Assembly (NCBI GenBank): GCA_018434355.1
Contig: JAHDPL010000024.1
Coordinates: 62,001 to 126,000, forward strand
Length of the DNA stretch: 64,000 bases
Source of the DNA: Sporomusaceae bacterium
GTDB taxonomy: Bacteria; Bacillota; Negativicutes; UBA1444
Direction of reading: 5' to 3'
In this document: positions 25,525-32,220 of the stretch, piece after piece
Position numbering within the stretch: the first letter of the stretch is position 1
How the letters are laid out: each line of letters opens with the position of its first letter
Notes under the pieces: generated by a model
Told to the model about the DNA's origin: nothing
Databases searched by the model: none
What the model saw: only the letters and a program-made list of their open reading frames with translations
Made by a program: the position numbers and the translations under genes

Positions 25525-26625
25525 ATGCAGCGGGTTTCGGTGGGATTCCTGGAGGCCGGGATGGTGGCGGCACGCAATGTTCACAGCGCCGAAGGGCGCT
25601 TGCTGGTAACGAAAGATACGGTGCTGTCCGAAGCGATGGTGGCGAACATCCAGAAGACTTCGCTGGGTTCGATTTATGTGAGAAATCCTTTGTTTCAGGA
25701 CATTGAGGCGGAAGAGGTCGTTACGGAAGACAACCGGCGCAAGGCAGTCATGGCATTGAAAAGTGCTGTCACAGCTTACCAAAAGACTAAAGTGCTTGAC
25801 ATACAACCGTTAAAAAAAGTGTTGCGGGATCTGGTGGTGGAAATCATCCGAAATCGCGATTCGATGATTCACCAACTGGATATGAGGACTTATCAGGATT
25901 ATATCTATGCTCATTCCGTCAATACATGCGTCTTGTCAGTGTTGATCGCTGTGAACCTGGATTATCCGGAAGCAAAACTTACTGATCTGGCGCTTGGGAC
26001 GATGTTGCACGATATCGGCATGATGATGTTGCCTGATGCACTGCTGTTGAAAATGGGCAATTTGACGCCGGAAGAATCGAAACTGGTGCAACAGCATCCC
26101 GAAGACGGATTTAACATTCTGCGCACCGTTCGGGAGATTCCAATCACCGTAGCGCACATCGCCTACCAACATCATGAACGGGTCGACGGCAAGGGCTATC
26201 CACGCAATCTGTTCGCTGACAAAATTCTTGAGTTTGCCAAAGTGGTGGCGGTGGCCGATACGTTTGACGCGTTGGTTTCCGACCGACCCTATCGCAAGGG
26301 CATGGTGCCGCATGAGGCCTATGAAGTGATGATGGCGTTGGCGGACAGCTACGTTGACCGTGATATCCTGCATTTGTTCCTGACGCATGTGGCGATTTAT
26401 CCGGTCGGGGCGGTCGTGCAGCTGGATAACGGCCAATATGGCGTGGTGACAAAGGTTTTGCCGCGGCTGCAGACCCGGCCATATGTGCGCTTGTTGACGG
26501 ATCGGCAGGGAACGCTATTGAATGAACAGACGGAGATCGACCTAACGCAGTATCTGACGCTGATGATCACCCGCGTGCTCAAAGAAAAAGAAGTCTTTGA
26601 ACTGGGAAAAACCGTAGGAACGTAA
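25525..26625 (+). CDS. HD-GYP domain c-di-GMP phosphodiesterase
   Basis: 366 residues from ATG 25525 (AGGAGAG upstream). The N-terminal 115 residues form a small uncharacterised domain (FLEAGMVAARNVHSAEGRLLV). The HD-GYP domain follows: AHSVNTCVLSVLIA, MLHDIGMMMLP (HD about 161-162), HHERVDGKGYP (with the GYP motif about 218-220), and VVAVADTFDALVSDRPYRKGM. All metal-binding residues of active c-di-GMP phosphodiesterases appear present. With two diguanylate cyclases and a c-di-GMP riboswitch in the same window it belongs to a local c-di-GMP network. It is soluble with no receiver domain, so its input is unknown. Confidence 0.87.
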   Translation: MQRVSVGFLEAGMVAARNVHSAEGRLLVTKDTVLSEAMVANIQKTSLGSIYVRNPLFQDIEAEEVVTEDNRRKAVMALKSAVTAYQKTKVLDIQPLKKVLRDLVVEIIRNRDSMIHQLDMRTYQDYIYAHSVNTCVLSVLIAVNLDYPEAKLTDLALGTMLHDIGMMMLPDALLLKMGNLTPEESKLVQQHPEDGFNILRTVREIPITVAHIAYQHHERVDGKGYPRNLFADKILEFAKVVAVADTFDALVSDRPYRKGMVPHEAYEVMMALADSYVDRDILHLFLTHVAIYPVGAVVQLDNGQYGVVTKVLPRLQTRPYVRLLTDRQGTLLNEQTEIDLTQYLTLMITRVLKEKEVFELGKTVGT

Positions 26626-26637
26626 GGGAGGATGCAC

Positions 26638-27024
26638 ATGTACAAATTGTTTGCAGTGGTTTTGATTGCGGTACTGATTGCGGGAGCGCCGATGGTAGGT
26701 CAGGCGCAGTGGGACGCCGAGAAAAACAAGTGGATTGTTGGCGATAATGATGCGGTATTCTATGCGGATGCCAGTTGCACCGGCTCGCAGTATCTGCTGA
26801 TGCAGGGAGTGATGGAATATCCGATTCTGCACAACTTATCTACGCCGGGAGTGAAAAGTTGGAACAACAAGATTGCCTGTGCGGAGCTGGGTAAAAACGC
26901 TGTTGCAACTGTGTATAGGGTGCAGAACTATAAGGGGACTTCCATGGAATTGACGGCGGGAATACATTCCTTTATCGGTTCGAGGCTAGGCACTGATATC
27001 AGTTCGATTCGTAAAACGCAGTGA
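26638..27024 (+). CDS. Small secreted beta-gamma-crystallin-like protein
   Basis: 128 residues from ATG 26638, six bases after GGGAGG; the ATG at 26632 is too close to it. A signal peptide at 1-23 (LFAVVLIAVLIAGAPMVGQA) is followed by two similar halves. Each half has an aromatic, Gly-rich strand (VFYADASCTGSQYLL and VYRVQNYKGTSMEL) and then a motif resembling the calcium site of beta-gamma crystallins (NNKIAC and TDISSI). The two-motif layout equals one such domain. Calcium binding is inferred. It follows the HD-GYP gene by 12 bases and precedes carbonic anhydrase, so may be co-transcribed. Confidence 0.55.
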   Translation: MYKLFAVVLIAVLIAGAPMVGQAQWDAEKNKWIVGDNDAVFYADASCTGSQYLLMQGVMEYPILHNLSTPGVKSWNNKIACAELGKNAVATVYRVQNYKGTSMELTAGIHSFIGSRLGTDISSIRKTQ

Positions 27025-27039
27025 AGTGAATTGACATTT

Positions 27040-27666
27040 ATGCAAAAACTACTCGATGGGATCGTAAAATTCCGTAGCGAAGATTTTGAAGCGCACCGTG
27101 AATTGTTCAGCACCTTGAAAGCCGAACAAAATCCGCACACATTGTTCATTGCCTGTTCGGATTCACGCGTGGATCCCAATCTGATTACCGGAACGCTGCC
27201 GGGCGAGTTATTCATCGTGCGCAACATTGCCAACATGGTGCCGCCCTATCGAGAAACCGCTGAATACGCCGGTGTGACTTCGGCGATCGAATATGCGGTG
27301 ACTTTGCTGAATGTGGAGAATATCATCGTCTGTGGTCATTCCAACTGCGGCGGTTGCGCCGCTTGCCTGAAACCGGAGGAATATTTGGCCGGATTGCCTC
27401 ATACGAAAACTTGGCTGCAACTGGCCCATCCCGTGCGCGACCGGATTTTGCGGGAAGTCCCGGCGGAAGAGGCGGCTGTACGTGAGTGGATGATGGAACA
27501 GGCGAATGTGGTGGAGCAATTGAAGCATCTCGCCACATACCCTTATGTTCGGGAACGCGTGGCTGCGGGCAGGCTGAAGTTAAGCGGCTGGCACTATATC
27601 ATTGAAACCGGCGAAATCTTCATTTATGATCCGGCGACGGAGGAGTTTCATCACGCCAATGCCTAG
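27040..27666 (+). CDS. Beta-class carbonic anhydrase
   Basis: 208 residues from ATG 27040; a TTG at 27031 is also in frame and neither has a strong ribosome site. The zinc ligands are Cys39 and Asp41 (IACSDSRVDPN, Asp-Arg dyad Asp41/Arg43) and His100 and Cys103 (CGHSNCGGC). RNIANMVPP and TSAIEYAVTLLNVENIIVCGH are typical of the family. The enzyme interconverts CO2 and bicarbonate in the cytoplasm, useful for carboxylating anaerobes. It is the last gene before a hairpin shared with the convergent MORN gene. Confidence 0.9.
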   Translation: MQKLLDGIVKFRSEDFEAHRELFSTLKAEQNPHTLFIACSDSRVDPNLITGTLPGELFIVRNIANMVPPYRETAEYAGVTSAIEYAVTLLNVENIIVCGHSNCGGCAACLKPEEYLAGLPHTKTWLQLAHPVRDRILREVPAEEAAVREWMMEQANVVEQLKHLATYPYVRERVAAGRLKLSGWHYIIETGEIFIYDPATEEFHHANA

Positions 27667-27711
27667 CTATGATTCATAATGTTGAAGGAGAGAGAATGTA
27701 ATCGAATTTTT

Positions 27712-27755
27712 TAAAGGCCGACGGAACAGCATTGCTGAATCCGCCGACCTTTTTA
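27712..27755. terminator. Probable bidirectional terminator between convergent genes
   Basis: An imperfect stem of AAAGGCCGACGGA with TCCGCCGACCTTT encloses an inner hairpin CAGCATTGCTG. T runs lie on both sides (TTTTTT before it on the opposite strand sense, TTTTTAT after it), fitting the carbonic anhydrase gene on one side and the MORN gene on the other. Confidence 0.65.
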
Positions 27756-27773
27756 TCAATTATGACCGTAGTC

Positions 27774-28865
27774 TTAGAAATCTTTGTGTGTTCCGCTACC
27801 TGGTGATTTTATCAGGCCAAGTTCTTTGGCGATGTTGCTATCATAATATGCAATCTGTACACGGAAAGGATGGGTTTGCGGAGTAGGATCGGCAGGGGTC
27901 AGCTTGATGGTGTTTTTCCGGATTTCCAAATCGACGACATAAGCGCCGCCCAAAGACCAGCCTAAATAATTGTCAAGGAATTTTCCTTTATCAACAAATG
28001 GTTTTCCATAACGCTCAGTCAATCCTTGCTTCATTGCATCAAACCGGTTCATCACTTGGTCTTCTTTGAGTGGCCAGGAAATTCTGACCTGCCACATTTT
28101 GTCCTGATAAAAGTAAACGTAGATCCAGGCGTCAGAATAATCGGCATAAGGGCCGGAATAACCTTTCCAGACATTTTGACCATCTTTGCCGCTCATGAAT
28201 GAGTAAGGCCCCGACATTTTAGGCCGTTGCAACAGGATTTTTTTCGTATCGGCTTCATTGGCGCCCCAGGGGACGCCAAGTACTTTATCAGCCTTCAGTG
28301 TTTCAAAAGGCACACCGTCTTTCCATTGACCATCGTGAATCACTTTGCCGGCCGCATCTTTGCCGACGCCAAAACCTTCCGGTTGCCCTTTGACAAAGTC
28401 GCCTTCATAAATCCGCCCATCCTCATATTTTAAGATGCCCTTGCCCTCATAATCTCCATATTTCCATTCACCGTCATAGTAGGAGCCATTTTTAAAACGA
28501 TAGATTCCCTGGCCGGTTCGAATGCCTTGCGTATAGGTGCCTTCAAAGGAAGCTCCATTGGAATACTGGAAGGATGCTTTGCCGTTTAGTAGCCCGGCAA
28601 CCATTTCCACTACGCCTTTGGCTTGAAGACTAGTTCCATCTTTATAGCGGAGTGTTGCATTTAATTCCCCGTTGCCTTCGGCCTTGCCACCTACCGACGG
28701 ACCGCTCCAACTGGCAGCGGTAAGAGTCCAATCGCTGGCTGACCAGCCGATTTTGGCGCCAGTCTTGGGGTCGGTTACCCAGGTTTCCGCTGCAAAAGCG
28801 ATACTGATGCTTGCCAACAACAATACAAGCGTTGCGCAAAGTCTCAGGAAAGTTTTACGGTTCAT
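27774..28865 (-). CDS. Secreted MORN-repeat protein, paralogue of 14457-15620
   Basis: 363 residues from ATG 28865 with AGGAGGTG just upstream; further upstream extension has no ribosome site. Signal peptide at 1-26 (LCATLVLLLASISIAFAAE). Five MORN-like units lie at about 70-195 (for example GTYTQGIRTGQGIYRFKNG and GEWKYGDYEGKGILKYEDG). The C-terminal domain begins LGVPWGANEADTKKIL, matching the domain in the paralogue at 14457-15620. Overall order, length and export are the same. No catalytic motif is seen. It is probably a single-gene unit. Confidence 0.75.
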   Translation of the reverse strand: MNRKTFLRLCATLVLLLASISIAFAAETWVTDPKTGAKIGWSASDWTLTAASWSGPSVGGKAEGNGELNATLRYKDGTSLQAKGVVEMVAGLLNGKASFQYSNGASFEGTYTQGIRTGQGIYRFKNGSYYDGEWKYGDYEGKGILKYEDGRIYEGDFVKGQPEGFGVGKDAAGKVIHDGQWKDGVPFETLKADKVLGVPWGANEADTKKILLQRPKMSGPYSFMSGKDGQNVWKGYSGPYADYSDAWIYVYFYQDKMWQVRISWPLKEDQVMNRFDAMKQGLTERYGKPFVDKGKFLDNYLGWSLGGAYVVDLEIRKNTIKLTPADPTPQTHPFRVQIAYYDSNIAKELGLIKSPGSGTHKDF

Positions 28866-29005
28866 TTCAACACCTCCTGATATGTTCATCGAGTTTTTGA
28901 TTAACCATATAAAACTACTTTCGGTATTAATCAGCAAATACCTGTCAAAAATATCAACAAATATGTAAAATGAAGAAAACGGCGTGAAGTCAGCACAGGA
29001 GCGAA

Positions 29006-29632
29006 ATGATGGCACAGGAAGAAAATCAACGGATAAAACAGCAATATGCCCGAATTGCCGGCAGCTACGATCTGGTGGATCGACTGATTCCCCGCAACTG
29101 GCGCGTCAAGGCAACACAACTCGCCTATGGCCGGGTGCTGGAAGCGGGAGTGGGGACAGGTCTCAATCTTCCTTATTATACAGACCGTTGTCAGGAAATT
29201 GTCGGCATCGATCTCAGCCTACCGATGCTGAAACAGGCTGCTCTTAGAGTTCCCCAATGCAAAGTTCCGGTCGTTCTGGCAGAGATGGATATTCAGGCGC
29301 TCGACTTGGCATCGTCTTCGTTTGACTGCGTGTTGGTTTCCTTTGTGTTTTGCACCGTTGCCGATCCCTTGCAGGGATTGCGCGAATGCCTGCGGGTGCT
29401 GAGACCAGGGGGCCGTTTGATTTTACTTGAACACATGGTCAGTGATCATTCCTGGCTGCGTGGCGCGATGGATCGACTGAATCCGATTACCGTTCACCTG
29501 TTGGGCGACCACATCAACCGTCAAACCGGCACGACAATATCCACGGCCGGATTTCAAATTGAATCCTCGGAGAACCTGTTTGGCGATGTGGTTCGCTTGA
29601 TTGTGGCACGCCGCTTGGTTGCCGGTTGCTAG
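29006..29632 (+). CDS. Class I SAM-dependent methyltransferase (UbiE/PmtA-like)
   Basis: 208 residues from ATG 29006 (AGGAGCG upstream; ATG 29009 also possible). The SAM-binding motif I is VLEAGVGTGLNLPYY at about 48-62. It is followed by acidic VGIDLSLPMLKQA, motif II DCVLVSFVFCTVADP and motif III LRPGGRLILLEH. This arrangement fits UbiE-like and phosphatidylethanolamine N-methyltransferase-like enzymes. The substrate cannot be told from sequence. The frame of the next gene overlaps its end, but the true start of the potassium transporter lies 62 bases after this stop. A TTTAC direct repeat occupies that gap. Confidence 0.8.
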   Translation: MMAQEENQRIKQQYARIAGSYDLVDRLIPRNWRVKATQLAYGRVLEAGVGTGLNLPYYTDRCQEIVGIDLSLPMLKQAALRVPQCKVPVVLAEMDIQALDLASSSFDCVLVSFVFCTVADPLQGLRECLRVLRPGGRLILLEHMVSDHSWLRGAMDRLNPITVHLLGDHINRQTGTTISTAGFQIESSENLFGDVVRLIVARRLVAGC

Positions 29633-29638
29633 AAAATC

Positions 29639-29654
29639 TTTACGAAATTTTTAC
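29639..29654 (+). promoter_or_regulatory. TTTAC direct repeat (11-bp spacing) upstream of ktrB
   Basis: TTTAC at 29639-29643 and again at 29650-29654, exactly 11 bp apart, so both lie on one face of the helix. OmpR/PhoB-family regulators bind such repeats, and the KdpE encoded at 34.9 kb belongs to that family. The same arrangement recurs at 31730-31745. KdpE control is inferred. Confidence 0.5.
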
Positions 29655-29693
29655 ATGCATTTTTCCCGGCGCAGGCTTAGAATTAATAGCATC

Positions 29694-31055
29694 ATGGAGA
29701 TGCTTGTCGGAGTTTCACGGATACTTAATCCCTATCGTTGGCACTTGTCAACCTATCAGATTCTGGTCCTGGGTTTTGCCGGTCTGATTTTAGGCGGGGT
29801 CGCGCTATTGATGACGCCTTATGCGTCAAAAAGCGGTGATAGCCTGCGTTTTATTGATGCTTTGTTTACAGCGACTTCGGCAGTTTGCGTGACCGGATTG
29901 GTCGTTGTCGATACTGGAACTTATTTTTCCGTGTTCGGCCAAAGTGTGATTCTGTTGTTGATCCAAATTGGCGGGTTGGGCGTCATGACGGTAGCGACCC
30001 TGGTTGCGGTGCTCAGCGGCAAAAAAATCAATCTCAAGGAACGGCTGCTGATTCAAGAGGCGACCAACCAACTGGACTTGGCTGGCGTGGTGCGGCTGAC
30101 GATATACATTATCCGTGCGACGCTGCTGGTGGAGCTGGTCGGCGGAACGATCCTGGCGCTACGCTGGTTTCGGGACTTCGGTCTGCAGGGCATATACTTC
30201 GGCTATTGGCATGCGGTCTCGGCCTTTTGCAATGCCGGGTTTGACTTGTTTGGCGAATATCGCAGCATCACCGGCTATGTCGGCGATTTGACGGTGAATG
30301 GCGTGATTGCATCGCTAATCGTGGTTGGCGGCATCGGTTTTCCCGTAGTCGCCGATTTGTGGAACTGTCGTCAGTCCAGGCGGTTTTCTCTGCATACCAA
30401 GGTTGTGCTTACCACGACGGTTTTGCTGATTGTCCTCGGCGCCGGGTTTATCTTCGTTGCCGAGTACGGCAATGCCAAGACGCTTGGCGACTTGCCGACG
30501 GCGGATAAAGTAATGGCCAGTCTGTTTCAGTCCGTTACGGCTCGAACCGCCGGCTACAATACTGTCGATATCGGTTTGTTGCGTGAAGGAACGCTGCTGG
30601 CGATCATTTTCCTGATGTTTGTCGGCGCTTCCCCTTCTTCGATGGGGGGCGGCATTAAAACTTCGACGGCGGCGATTTTGTTCATTTCTTTGGCCGGTTC
30701 GGTTACCGGCAAGCGTGATCCGCTGGCATTCGGCCGCCAGATTCCCCAGCAGACCGTTTATAAAGCGTTTACGATCGTTACGATTTCCGTCATGCTGATT
30801 TCATTGGTGACATTGACGCTCAGCTTTACTGAAACGGCCCCGATCTTTTCTCTGTTGTTCGAAGTGACATCGGCATTTGGCACGGTCGGCCTGTCCACCG
30901 GCATCACCCCAAAATTGAGCGATGCCGGAAAGGTGTTGATTACGCTCACGATGTTCGCCGGTCGGGTAGGAACACTGACGCTGCTTATGGCGCTGGCGCT
31001 AAGGCCGCGCAAAGAACGCCTGAAATATCCTGAAGGAAAAATCGTAATTGGTTAG
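29694..31055 (+). CDS. ktrB: Potassium transporter membrane subunit, KtrB/TrkH family
   Basis: 453 residues from ATG 29694; a weak ribosome site makes ATG 29700 an alternative, and the frame upstream of it overlaps the methyltransferase. The four repeated membrane-pore-membrane units of the Trk/Ktr/HKT family are visible. Filter-like segments are TSAVCVTGLV, SAFCNAGFD, SVTARTAGYNTVD and SAFGTVGLSTG, each with the Gly that shapes the filter. The length is that of KtrB rather than longer TrkH. The adjacent RCK protein is the expected gating ring. The pair imports K+ driven by membrane potential and often Na+. Confidence 0.9.
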   Translation: MEMLVGVSRILNPYRWHLSTYQILVLGFAGLILGGVALLMTPYASKSGDSLRFIDALFTATSAVCVTGLVVVDTGTYFSVFGQSVILLLIQIGGLGVMTVATLVAVLSGKKINLKERLLIQEATNQLDLAGVVRLTIYIIRATLLVELVGGTILALRWFRDFGLQGIYFGYWHAVSAFCNAGFDLFGEYRSITGYVGDLTVNGVIASLIVVGGIGFPVVADLWNCRQSRRFSLHTKVVLTTTVLLIVLGAGFIFVAEYGNAKTLGDLPTADKVMASLFQSVTARTAGYNTVDIGLLREGTLLAIIFLMFVGASPSSMGGGIKTSTAAILFISLAGSVTGKRDPLAFGRQIPQQTVYKAFTIVTISVMLISLVTLTLSFTETAPIFSLLFEVTSAFGTVGLSTGITPKLSDAGKVLITLTMFAGRVGTLTLLMALALRPRKERLKYPEGKIVIG

Positions 31056-31063
31056 GTGACAAG

Positions 31064-31723
31064 ATGCAAAAGAAACAGTATGCGGTAATCGGCATGGGAA
31101 GATTTGGCACGAGCGTGGCGATGACGCTGGTCAATGCCGGGCAAGAGGTATTGGTGGTCGATTCTGACGAAGAACGGATTCAGAAGGTGGCAGAGCATTT
31201 CACCCACGCGGTTGTCGTTGACACGACCGACGAGGCTTCGTTTGCCGCGCTTGGGATTCGGAATTTTGACATGGTGGTCGTGGCGATCGGACATGATGTG
31301 CAGGCCAGCGTATTGACGACATTGCTGCTGAAGGAAATGGGCGTCAGGCATATCGTGGCCAAAGCAGCCAATGCATTGCATGGCAAGATGCTGGAAAAAG
31401 TCGGCGCTGATCAGGTGGTTTTCCCAGAACGCGATATGGGGCAGCGCATTGCGCATAACCTGATGTCGACGAATATTATCGACTATTTTGAGCTGGCGCC
31501 GGACCTCGGCATTATTGAGGTGGATGTGCGAGGCAATCTGGTGGGAAAAAGCCTGATGGAGTCAAATTTGCGAGAGCGATACGGGATTACTGTAATTGCG
31601 GTGCGACGCAACGGAAAGATTTCCCTGTCGCCGAGCCCTGCCGATAAGCTGGCCGAGTCCGACCGATTGATTTTGGTTGGCGACAATATCGGTATCCAGC
31701 GGTTTGAGGCAGAAGCTTCCTGA
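31064..31723 (+). CDS. ktrA: Potassium channel gating subunit KtrA/TrkA (RCK)
   Basis: 219 residues from ATG 31064, eight bases after ktrB. RCK_N Rossmann domain: VIGMGRFGTSVA nucleotide-binding loop at about 7-18 and acidic LVVDSDEE. RCK_C domain at about 135-215 (LGIIEVDVRGNLVGKSL, ADKLAESDRLILVGD), the site where c-di-AMP binds in Firmicute KtrA proteins. It forms an octameric ring that opens KtrB on ATP binding. Two TTTAC repeats start six bases after the stop and belong to the next unit. Confidence 0.9.
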   Translation: MQKKQYAVIGMGRFGTSVAMTLVNAGQEVLVVDSDEERIQKVAEHFTHAVVVDTTDEASFAALGIRNFDMVVVAIGHDVQASVLTTLLLKEMGVRHIVAKAANALHGKMLEKVGADQVVFPERDMGQRIAHNLMSTNIIDYFELAPDLGIIEVDVRGNLVGKSLMESNLRERYGITVIAVRRNGKISLSPSPADKLAESDRLILVGDNIGIQRFEAEAS

Positions 31724-31729
31724 TAAATC

Positions 31730-31745
31730 TTTACGGAATCTTTAC
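31730..31745 (+). promoter_or_regulatory. TTTAC direct repeat (11-bp spacing) upstream of the 31842 gene
   Basis: TTTAC at 31730-31734 and 31741-31745, again 11 bp apart, with flanking bases close to the copy at 29639-29654 (CTTTACGRAATYTTTAC form). A further TTTTTTACAC lies at 31771-31779. A TACAAT at 31790-31795 could be the -10 of the promoter served. Confidence 0.5.
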
Positions 31746-31841
31746 GGTTGGCGTGCTTTTTCTGACACATTTTTTACACTACACCGGCTTACAATATCAA
31801 TAAGTAGAAATACGAATGACATTGTAAGATGAGGTGGCGCA

Positions 31842-32090
31842 ATGCCGGTCGATGCCAAAGGCGCAGCTGTCGCGCTGGCGAATCTGCGGAGTATATTTTT
31901 GCTTGTTTTGGGATATGTATCGTGCGTCGGTGTAATGTTCCTGCTAAATAAGGCGTATTACAAGAGACGTCACATAGTCGCTCCGATTTTGTTCGGGACA
32001 CTGATGTGGATGTTGCTTTTGGCCTACCCTACGTTACTATGGATACCCATATCCTTGTTTCTGGTTATCGCGCTGGGGTCCGCCGCTTAA
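31842..32090 (+). CDS. Small two-helix membrane protein in the potassium locus
   Basis: 82 residues from ATG 31842 (GAGGTGGCGCA before it). Two hydrophobic spans are seen: about 17-34 (FLLVLGYVSCVGVMFLL) and about 47-80 (PILFGTLMWMLLLAYPTLLWIPISLFLVI, perhaps two helices), joined by a basic loop NKAYYKRRH. I recognise no family. Its position between ktrAB and kdpDE, and its own TTTAC-repeat upstream, suggest that it is induced with the potassium system. It is much longer than KdpF (about 30 residues) and not similar to it. A strong terminator follows, so it is monocistronic. Confidence 0.6.
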   Translation: MPVDAKGAAVALANLRSIFLLVLGYVSCVGVMFLLNKAYYKRRHIVAPILFGTLMWMLLLAYPTLLWIPISLFLVIALGSAA

Positions 32091-32106
32091 TCGCCTAATT
32101 TTTCAG

Positions 32107-32137
32107 AGCCTACCGGGCAATGCCGGGAGGCTTTTTT
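32107..32137 (+). terminator. Intrinsic terminator
   Basis: AGCCT-A-CCGG, loop GCAATG, CCGG-G-AGGCT followed by seven T. It separates the small membrane-protein gene from kdpD. Confidence 0.9.
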
Positions 32138-32220
32138 TGTGATTTGCTGAAAAGTGAGAGGATGTTGTCTTGTTGTGTGGAACGTATCATAGACAGGACA
32201 AGCAGATTTGGAGGGGCAGC

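Noticed and set aside
31842-32090. Small membrane protein as KdpF
   Set aside because: KdpF is about 30 residues with one helix; this protein has 82 residues with two or three spans and no kdpABC follows.
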